This document shows positions 1-5,029 of a DNA stretch of 6,483 bases, piece after piece. The notes under the pieces are model-generated. The model had not been told where the DNA came from and ran no database searches. It worked only from the letters and a program-made list of their open reading frames with translations. Position numbers and translations under genes: made by a program. The stretch is from Candidatus Methanosuratincola sp. (GTDB taxonomy: Archaea > Thermoproteota > Methanomethylicia > Methanomethylicales > Methanomethylicaceae), in NCBI GenBank assembly GCA_029907755.1, contig JARYLH010000080.1, forward strand, positions 1 through 6,483. Reading direction: 5' to 3'. Within the stretch, counting starts at the first letter, position 1; every line of letters starts with the position of its first letter.

Positions 1-756
1 AATCACGATGACACACTCGATCCTGAAAGATACTGGAGCTGGATGACGGAAGTCTGCAGACAGATATACGAAAAAACCAGCGATGGCGGAGCAATATATT
101 TCATACAAAGAGAGAAAAACACCCAGTTTGTTCTTGAAGCACTATCTAAATCTAATTGGACTTTTCAGAACCTGATAATCTGGAAAAAGAAGACCTCAGC
201 CGTACCAGGTATTTTCAGGTATGGAAAACAATACCAGATAATTGCATTCTGCACTAAAGGAGAAAAACCGCGGGTTTTTAATAAACTTAGAATAAACCCT
301 CCCCTACTTGTTACTGAAAAATATAAACGACCAAACGGAATTTTTGTGACGGATGTTTGGGATGACATAAGAGAACTTACTTCGGGTTATTTTGCAGGCG
401 ACGAGGCGTTAAGGTTGTCAACAGGAGAACGCGCTCACAAACAGCAATCACCTATCAGACTTCTGGCAAGAATTGTTTTATCGTCCACAAAGCCTGGAGA
501 TTTTGTTTTTGATCCCTTTGCTGGAACTGGAACTACGCTCGTTGTGGCGAAACAGCTAGGTAGAAACTCAATAGGAGTCGAGCTCTCGCCTCGCAATGTT
601 GAACTCATAAGAAAAAGAATTGAGAGGCTAAGAAAGAGCGACGATCTATCACCCGTAAGAGAGGATTACATCTTCACTGAAAATCTTGATGAAATTTGGC
701 CATTAAAAGGTAAAAAACAAATAGTTCTTGATGAAGTTTTGCAAAAAAATGTCTAA
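1..756 (+). CDS. Beta-class site-specific DNA methyltransferase (N4-cytosine or N6-adenine), 5' truncated
   Basis: Frame 1 is open from the first base, so the gene begins upstream; the ATG at 43 is internal. 251 residues are visible. The C-terminal S-adenosylmethionine site is clear: DPFAGTGTT at residues 171-179 (bases 511-537), followed by the acidic IGVEL at 191-195. HKQQSP at 146-151 sits where related enzymes have HPTQKP-like sequence, and a DVW segment lies at 118-120. The catalytic (D/N/S)PP(Y/W) motif must precede this SAM motif, i.e. lie outside the window, which is the beta-class order. The family methylates an exocyclic amino group of A or C in duplex DNA, usually within a restriction-modification system or as an orphan. 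No endonuclease is seen downstream. The gene is AT-rich with AAA/ATT/TTT codons, unlike the GC-rich genes after 1200, which suggests transfer. Target base and sequence cannot be told. The family call is secure. Confidence 0.9.
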   Translation, partial: NHDDTLDPERYWSWMTEVCRQIYEKTSDGGAIYFIQREKNTQFVLEALSKSNWTFQNLIIWKKKTSAVPGIFRYGKQYQIIAFCTKGEKPRVFNKLRINPPLLVTEKYKRPNGIFVTDVWDDIRELTSGYFAGDEALRLSTGERAHKQQSPIRLLARIVLSSTKPGDFVFDPFAGTGTTLVVAKQLGRNSIGVELSPRNVELIRKRIERLRKSDDLSPVREDYIFTENLDEIWPLKGKKQIVLDEVLQKNV

Positions 757-775
757 TTTTATATAATATAATATC
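757..775 (+). promoter_or_regulatory. TATA-rich promoter for the small ORF at 800
   Basis: A run of T and A with several TATA-like registers (TTTATATAA, TATAATAT) lies directly after the methyltransferase stop. Its registers place an archaeal start site (about 25 bases downstream) between roughly 785 and 800, at or just before the ATG at 800. No Shine-Dalgarno sequence is visible there, so a leaderless or very short-leader transcript is likely. The T-rich bases 757-760 could also help end the upstream transcript. Assigned by pattern only. Confidence 0.4.
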
Positions 776-799
776 ATCATTAAATCTTCATAATAGCTG

Positions 800-982
800 A
801 TGTGTATGAAATGGCTGGTCATAAAATGCTGGTCTAATGACACAATTGAATGTGAAGTTGACGAAGGAAATGCAGATGAAGTCATTGAGAGATACGAGGG
901 CAATATTAACGATGTAGCACTTGTACCGCTTGATTTGGTTCTTGATGCACTCAAAAGGGCGAAAGAACGAAAGTTAATTTAA
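800..982 (+). CDS. Small hypothetical protein (60 aa)
   Basis: I do not recognise this family. The reading frame encodes 60 residues: a short hydrophobic start (MCMKWLVIKCW), an acidic middle rich in Asp/Glu (residues 16-33), and a helix-like C-terminus ending in basic residues (LDALKRAKERKLI). No membrane segment or metal motif is evident. ATG at 806 is an alternative start; neither has a ribosome-binding site, but a TATA-like run at 757-775 supports a leaderless start. Codon use is AT-rich like the upstream methyltransferase, so the two may share an origin. After the TAA at 980-982 the same frame stays open for 25 more codons to a TAA at 1058-1060, so the natural product may once have been about 86 residues. 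Coding status is only moderately supported. Confidence 0.45.
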   Translation: MCMKWLVIKCWSNDTIECEVDEGNADEVIERYEGNINDVALVPLDLVLDALKRAKERKLI

Positions 983-1027
983 GGATTAAAAGTCGAAAGA
1001 GAAGCCATTCAATTTTTGGCTGAACGA

Positions 1028-1040
1028 TTTTTTAAAAAAA
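1028..1040. terminator. Possible bidirectional T/A-run terminator between convergent genes
   Basis: Six T followed by seven A lie between the small plus-strand ORF and the converging MFS gene. Archaeal transcription commonly ends at U-runs, and this block gives a U-run on both strands. Further T-rich sequence on the minus strand (bases about 1043-1065) supports an end for the transporter transcript. No GC-rich stem accompanies it. Confidence 0.35.
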
Positions 1041-1081
1041 TGAATGTTAAAAGGGAATAAAATATCCTAAATAATGGATTT

Positions 1082-2329
1082 TCATAATTTTTCTGGAGCG
1101 AATAAATTCTTCGACGATTTTGGTAGCAGTAGAACCATTAACGCAGAAATAAAAGCCATTGCAGCGGCAACGCCGAATGCGAAAGGCCAGCTCGAAGCCC
1201 CGGAAAGCGCCACCGCGCCGATTACCGCAGGCCCCACGACCCCGCCCCCGTTGACGCCGAGGCTCCACACGAGGGCGTTCGAAAGCGAAGACGCCTTTTT
1301 TGGTACGTACTCGGAGGCTATTGAGAGGAATATCGGGAAGCCGCTAAACGTGAACAGACCCAACAAACCGAGCAGCACAGCGTTGATCAATCCGGAGGTC
1401 AGGAGAAAGCCAACGATCGAGAGAGCCGAACCGATGATGCTCAGCCCCAAGACCAGCCGCTTGTCGTATCTGTCCACCAAGTACCCGAAGAGCGGCTGCC
1501 CAAGGATTGAAGTCAGATACATACCTGATAGTGCTAGCCCCAGAGATGTCGATATACCCAAGCCGGATTGGATTGCCAGGTAGGTCGGTATCCATGCACC
1601 TATCCCCTGGGTCGCGAAGGCACTGATGAATGCGACCAGCGTGAGCATTATTAGCGGCATGGTCACGCGCTCCCGTATTGCGCCTCTGTACCCAGTAGGC
1701 GGGCTGTTACTCATATTTGCTCCACCTCCAGCCGAAGGTGAGGAAGACTTCCCTAATCCGACTGAGACCATCACAGAAGCAGCCGCACCTGCGAGTGCCA
1801 GAGCCACGATTGCACCGTTCTCAGTCAGGAAGGCTGCGGCTGCGAAGAATATCGAAGGGTAGAGCGCCCTACCCAGGCTTCCCATGCTCCCATTAATCCC
1901 TAGCGCCTTCCCCATTGTATTGTCATAGTATACCGCCTGGAGCACGGCTGCCCCAATCGAGTGGTAGAATGCTGCGCCAAGCCCCGCCAAGAAAGCGGAT
2001 ATTAGCAAAAATAGCTCAAGTGCAGCCCCGGTTGCATAAGCCATCGAGAGTGCAAAGCCAATGAGCCCGAACGAAAGCATAACCAGCCCGATGCCCATGA
2101 GAGCCCCTTGGCGCTTAGTCCTGTCGCTGATGTTCCCAACATAAACACTGAGGAAGAGGGAAGCTCCATAAAACACGACCGGGAGGACTGCAATTGTTGA
2201 AGATGACACATTGCCTGCACTAGTCAAGATGGCGAATATTATGGGTACCAAGAAGAGGCCGCCGTCGTTTATGAAGTGTGCGATCGAAGTGAAAACCAAT
2301 ATAGCAGAGCCCTTTTCATTCTTTCTCAA
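1082..2329 (-). CDS. MFS transporter, 12-helix
   Basis: A strongly hydrophobic protein with the layout of a major facilitator permease. Counting from the farthest in-frame TTG (2384-2386, 434 residues), the first helix begins near residue 27. The signature loop between helices 2 and 3 reads GNISDRTKRQ (84-93), with a weaker copy GYLVDRYDKR (301-310) in the second half. A Ser/Gly/Pro-rich stretch (211-230) is the central cytoplasmic loop between the two six-helix bundles. AHFINDG near the start and AAFYHSIGAA (138-147) resemble the fosmidomycin-resistance (Fsr-like) branch. Substrate is unknown. I prefer the TTG at 2327-2329 (415 residues), because the 19 residues before it do not look like family sequence and AGGTG lies upstream (2343-2347), though 13 bases away. 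The gene is divergent from the corrinoid operon and convergent with the small ORF. Family call firm, start uncertain. Confidence 0.88.
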   Translation of the reverse strand: MRKNEKGSAILVFTSIAHFINDGGLFLVPIIFAILTSAGNVSSSTIAVLPVVFYGASLFLSVYVGNISDRTKRQGALMGIGLVMLSFGLIGFALSMAYATGAALELFLLISAFLAGLGAAFYHSIGAAVLQAVYYDNTMGKALGINGSMGSLGRALYPSIFFAAAAFLTENGAIVALALAGAAASVMVSVGLGKSSSPSAGGGANMSNSPPTGYRGAIRERVTMPLIMLTLVAFISAFATQGIGAWIPTYLAIQSGLGISTSLGLALSGMYLTSILGQPLFGYLVDRYDKRLVLGLSIIGSALSIVGFLLTSGLINAVLLGLLGLFTFSGFPIFLSIASEYVPKKASSLSNALVWSLGVNGGGVVGPAVIGAVALSGASSWPFAFGVAAAMAFISALMVLLLPKSSKNLFAPEKL

Positions 2330-2488
2330 AACGGTCCACTGACACCTAATCTTTACAAGCAGAATTAAGCTTTTTGAGAATTGCAATTTGAATCGAAGGG
2401 AAATTCAAAGGAGAGTATCCCGAGCCGCGATTCTCAGTATTTTTAGAGGTGAGCGCTTTTAATTTCTTTACTATAATTCAAATTTTAT

Positions 2489-2510
2489 TTTAAAAAACTA
2501 TTTAAAAAAC
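2489..2510 (+). promoter_or_regulatory. Candidate TATA region for the corrinoid operon, with a 10-bp direct repeat
   Basis: TTTAAAAAAC occurs at 2489-2498 and again at 2501-2510, a 12-base period. The second copy, preceded by CTA, makes a TATA-like box (CTATTTAAAA, about 2498-2507). It would place transcription start near 2530 and give a leader of about 40 bases carrying the GGTGA site at 2559-2563. On the other strand, TTATAG at about 2471-2476 could serve the divergent transporter. The rest of the 2387-2555 spacer shows no gene. Confidence 0.35.
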
Positions 2511-2558
2511 AGTTATTAATATGATTGCCAATAATTAAATCAGGAAAAAAATTGGTTG

Positions 2559-2563
2559 GGTGA
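2559..2563 (+). promoter_or_regulatory. Ribosome-binding site deciding the corrinoid gene start
   Basis: GGTGA complements the conserved 3' end of archaeal 16S rRNA and lies four bases before the TTG at 2568-2570. This favours that TTG over the TTG at 2556-2558, which precedes the site. Confidence 0.5.
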
Positions 2564-2567
2564 AATT

Positions 2568-3210
2568 TTGGAAAAATCTGAAATTCTAAAGGGGCTTTCT
2601 GAGGCAACGATCGCTGGAGACACCGACAAGGCAGTTAACCTGGCTAAAAAGGCGATAGAGGCGGGAATAGATGCCTACGAAGCAATAATGAACGGCTGCG
2701 CTGCAGGCATGATGGTTGTAAGCGAGAAGTACGAGAAGGGGGAGATGTACGTCCCGGAGATCCTGTGCTCGGCTGAGGCGATGTAAGCAGCCCTGGAAAT
2801 GCTCACCGCACCTCAAGGCATCGAAGGTTGAGGTTCCCAAGAAGGTCGTGCTCGGCGTGGTCCGTGGGGACATCCATGACATAGGGAAGAATGTAGTGAA
2901 GCTCATGCTAGATGCAGCCGGGTTCAAGGTGATAGATCTGGGCAGGGACGTACCCAACGAGAAGTTCGTGGAGGCTGCGGTCAAGGAGAACGCCGAGCTC
3001 GTGGGGCTCTCAGCGCTCATGACTACCTCAATGGTGAACATGCCCGAGATAATAAAGGAGCTGAAGAGCAAGTCGCCTAAGACTATAACAATGGTCGGTG
3101 GGGGACCAATAAGCCCGGAGCTTGCAAAGAACTACGGCGCGGACGGCTATGCCAAGGACGCGGCGGAGGCGGTCAAGGTGGCGAAGTCGCTCGTCGGGGG
3201 TGGAGCCTGA
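2568..3210 (+). pseudogene. Methyltransferase-cognate corrinoid protein (MtaC/MtbC-like), interrupted by a TAA and a frameshift
   Basis: Carries a cobalamin-type cofactor that shuttles methyl groups between two methyltransferases in the cytoplasm. The N-terminal helical cap (2568 to about 2804) has the usual family pattern, including EKGEMYVPEIL and AEAM. The Rossmann-type B12 domain follows, with DIHDIG (2869-2886) as the base-off D-x-H-x-x-G motif; the His codon 2875-2877 is the lower cobalt ligand. GLSALMTTS and GGGPIS form later parts of the B12 pocket. Two lesions split it: TAA at 2784-2786 just after AEAM, although AALEML continues in the same frame, and then a net +1 shift at about 2805 (one base extra or two missing) before PHLKAS in frame 1. 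Repaired length is about 213 residues, normal for the family. The stop overlaps the next ATG by one base (TGATG, 3208-3212), so the two genes were translationally coupled. Family certain; functional status open. Confidence 0.85.
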
Positions 3211-4282
3211 TGCAGGACAGGATGAGCCCAGCGGAGAGGTTGGGCGCTGTGCTGATGGGGCAGAAGCCGGACAGGGTACCGGTCAACCCGTTCATCCTTG
3301 GATTCGCTGCGAAGGTGTGCAACCTGCCGATAGGGGACCTCTACGCAGACGCCAAGAAGAGCTTTAGGGCACAGAGCCTCTGCGCGGAGATATATGGGTA
3401 CGACGCGACGCCGATGTACGGCTACGCCTCATACGGAGCCTGGGAGTTCGGAGGCAAGGTCGGCATGCCCTACGAGGCCGGGCAATCGGCACCGTACGTT
3501 ATAAAGCACCCGGTCGAAACCCCGGAGGACGTCGACAAGCTCGAGGTGCCGGATCCGAAGAATGCCGGGTCAAACCCGATATCGATGGGGATGGGTAAGC
3601 TCTGCTACGAGAACAGGATGCCGGTCGTGTTCCAGTGCGGGGAGATTCTGACTACGTCGGCGATGGTCGCTGAGCCCTCGAGGATACTCAGCTGGATGAT
3701 AAGGAAGCCAGAGCTCGTCCACAAGCTACACAAGAAGATCGCAGAGTACTTCGTCGCTGTCGCAGAGTACTTCACATCAACCTTCGGCGCGGACAAGTGC
3801 ATGGCGTTCACGGGGGGCCGGTCGAGTCTAACAAGCTGATAAACCCGAACCAGTTCGCAGAGTTCGTCTACCCATATATGAAAAGTGTCCACAGCAAAGT
3901 CTTGGGAATGGGCGTCCACTTGGTCTTGGAGCACCCCTGCTCGGACCAGAACAAGAACCTGCCGCACTACAAGAAGCTGCGCGAGGAGCTCGGGTGGAAG
4001 GGCAAGTACATTTGGGTATTCGGCCCAGAGACCCCGCTAGAGAAGCAGATAGAAATCTTCGGCAACCACGACGTGATAATGGGCAACGTTGACCCACCCT
4101 CGTTCCAGTTCAAAGACTTTGACGAGATAGTCGCGCTCTGCAAGGACAACATCGAGAGGGGTTTGAAGAACCCATCAGGGTACATCCTGGGTGTCGGCTG
4201 TGAGCTGCCGCCGCTTGCCCCGCCGATCAACGTTTACGCGATGATGAAGGCAGCCAGAACCTATGGTGCTTTCAAGCAATAG
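3210..4282 (+). pseudogene. UroD-family cobamide-dependent methyltransferase (MtaA/MtbA/CmuA-like), frameshifted
   Basis: A TIM-barrel enzyme of the uroporphyrinogen decarboxylase superfamily. Adjacency to a corrinoid protein points to methyl transfer rather than heme synthesis. The first part (3210-3839, 209 residues) runs from the ATG that overlaps the corrinoid stop. The frame then breaks at the G6 run 3812-3817, and the true sequence continues one base back (GGPVESNKLINPNQF...) to the TAG at 4280-4282. One missing G explains it; the repaired protein is 357 residues, normal for the family. The zinc-ligand pattern of methylcobamide:CoM methyltransferases appears after the break: H-x-C in EHPC, and a C-terminal Cys in GVGCELPP. 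GNVDPP matches the family's GDVDP loop. It could transfer methyl from the corrinoid to coenzyme M or another thiol, or demethylate a substrate onto the corrinoid, as UroD-type O-demethylases (MtvB/MtoB) do; the sequence alone does not decide. No pyrrolysine-type TAG is involved. Confidence 0.85.
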
Positions 4283-4295
4283 CCAAAAAACACTC

Positions 4296-4303
4296 TTTTT
4301 TTT
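4296..4303 (+). terminator. T8 terminator after the methyltransferase operon
   Basis: Eight T in a row begin 13 bases after the TAG stop, followed by further T-rich blocks to about 4341. This is typical of archaeal U-run termination. There is no stem-loop. Confidence 0.5.
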
Positions 4304-4373
4304 ATTATTACACATAAACGGATTTCTAATTTCTAATTTTTATCCTCTTGAAAACCATCCGATACCAAAATGT

Positions 4374-4431
4374 AGCCCATCTTGCGAGCTTTTGGCGTTC
4401 ATTGTGGGTATGCAACAATGATCCGAGGGCT
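4374..4431. repeat. Nested inverted repeats in the 4283-4482 spacer
   Basis: TCATTGT (4399-4405) and ACAATGA (4415-4421) are a perfect 7-bp inverted repeat around a 9-base loop. They are flanked by AGCCC (4374-4378) and GGGCT (4427-4431), which could form an outer stem. The element lies upstream of the small membrane protein gene's TATA boxes. It could be an operator, a structured leader or chance. Nothing here matches a tRNA or C/D box RNA. Confidence 0.3.
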
Positions 4432-4440
4432 GGAGAAAAC

Positions 4441-4462
4441 AATATATAGCAAAGAGATATAT
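4441..4462 (+). promoter_or_regulatory. Two TATA-like boxes upstream of the small membrane protein gene
   Basis: AATATATAG (4441-4449) and GATATATCC (4456-4464, core ATATAT 4457-4462) lie 16 bases apart. The first predicts a start site near 4472 with a very short leader. The second predicts one at about 4485, essentially at the ATG (4483), i.e. a leaderless message. GGAGAGG at 4468-4474 could act as a ribosome-binding site only on a longer transcript. Confidence 0.4.
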
Positions 4463-4482
4463 CCCTTGGAGAGGCTGATCAG

Positions 4483-4689
4483 ATGAATCCTTTATCATAT
4501 GTGTTTGCATACCTGAAGGACCTCAAGAACCTAGCCACACACTTCGCGGTCGGATTGTTGATGCTTGCGCTGTTGCTCTTTGTGCCGGTCGATGTCCACG
4601 TGAGGGTCGCTGCACTGGTCGGGGTAGTGTGCCTCAATGTTGCAAGGATGAGGCTCGAGAAGAGGAAGAAGACGGCTTCGACTATATGA
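4483..4689 (+). CDS. Small two-helix membrane protein, unknown function (68 aa)
   Basis: Not recognised as a named family. The 68 residues hold two hydrophobic segments: a strong one at 21-36 (FAVGLLMLALLLFVPV) and a shorter one at 41-54 (RVAALVGVVCLNVA). Between them is a short turn containing Asp and His. The N-terminus is mildly basic (LKDLKN) and the C-terminus strongly so (RMRLEKRKK), so both ends probably face the cytoplasm as a helical hairpin. It has its own promoter (TATA boxes 4441-4462), a GGAGAGG site at 4468-4474, and a T7 run after the stop, so it is probably monocistronic. GC-rich codon use matches the genes around it. It could be a small accessory subunit or regulator of a membrane complex, but nothing shows which. 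Coding is likely given the promoter, the ribosome-binding site and the clean topology. Confidence 0.65.
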   Translation: MNPLSYVFAYLKDLKNLATHFAVGLLMLALLLFVPVDVHVRVAALVGVVCLNVARMRLEKRKKTASTI

Positions 4690-5029
4690 TGAAGGTCTGG
4701 AATAGAATACTCAAATTTTTTTATCTTCGAACTCCCGTTTCCATTTGTTCGATTGAAAGGATGGTTTTCTGCATAATGTCATTATTTCTGAGCTTGAATT
4801 AACTTTGAAAAAATGTAATGATGGATAGTACAACAATAATCAAGAAATTGTTATTGTCATTCTTGGATCGGGTCCTTTCCTCCGCAGGAGGAAAAAGATA
4901 ATCATAGCGTCGACGATTCGGGCTGCTACGGCCAGTGCGCCTACCTCGACGACGATTTCGAGAGATTCGCGCTGTCCCTCCTCTGCAATATGCCCCAGTG
5001 ATGAGCACCCAGGACGGATCAAGAACTGA
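4690..5029. other. Gene-poor spacer before the primase-polymerase gene
   Basis: No gene is supported here. From 4690 to about 4860 it is AT-rich, starting with a T7 run at 4716-4722 that probably ends the small membrane protein transcript. A 7-bp inverted repeat (ACAATAA 4833-4839, TTATTGT 4851-4857) follows. From about 4865 to 5029 it becomes GC-rich and is open in several frames on both strands, but no frame has a good start, a ribosome-binding site and recognisable protein sequence together. No convincing TATA box lies just before 5030. Confidence 0.5.
4876..4894. repeat. Perfect 8-bp hairpin with 3-base loop
   Basis: TTTCCTCC (4876-4883) and GGAGGAAA (4887-4894) form a perfect inverted repeat with loop GCA. 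Its plus-strand right arm is an ideal Shine-Dalgarno core (GGAGG), but no start codon follows at a suitable distance. No T-run follows on either strand, so a simple terminator role is not supported. Confidence 0.4.

Noticed and set aside
1074..1583. Plus-strand open frame of 169 codons opposite the MFS gene
   Set aside because: It is antisense to clear transmembrane coding sequence, is Pro/Thr/Arg-rich without a recognisable domain, and has no ribosome-binding site.
2784..2786. Pyrrolysine-type read-through in the methyltransferase operon
   Set aside because: Pyrrolysine uses TAG and occurs in methylamine methyltransferases (MtmB/MtbB/MttB); this stop is TAA and lies in the corrinoid protein.
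2586..3071. Minus-strand open frame opposite the corrinoid protein gene
   Set aside because: The plus strand carries unmistakable B12-binding family sequence here; the antisense peptide is Ser/Thr/Phe-rich with no family features.
4371..4440. Possible C/D box small RNA
   Set aside because: The interval has an ATGA but no proper RTGATGA C box or CTGA D box at suitable spacing.
4747..4757. TTGTTCGATTG resembling a tRNA T-loop
   Set aside because: No acceptor, D or anticodon stems can be paired around it.
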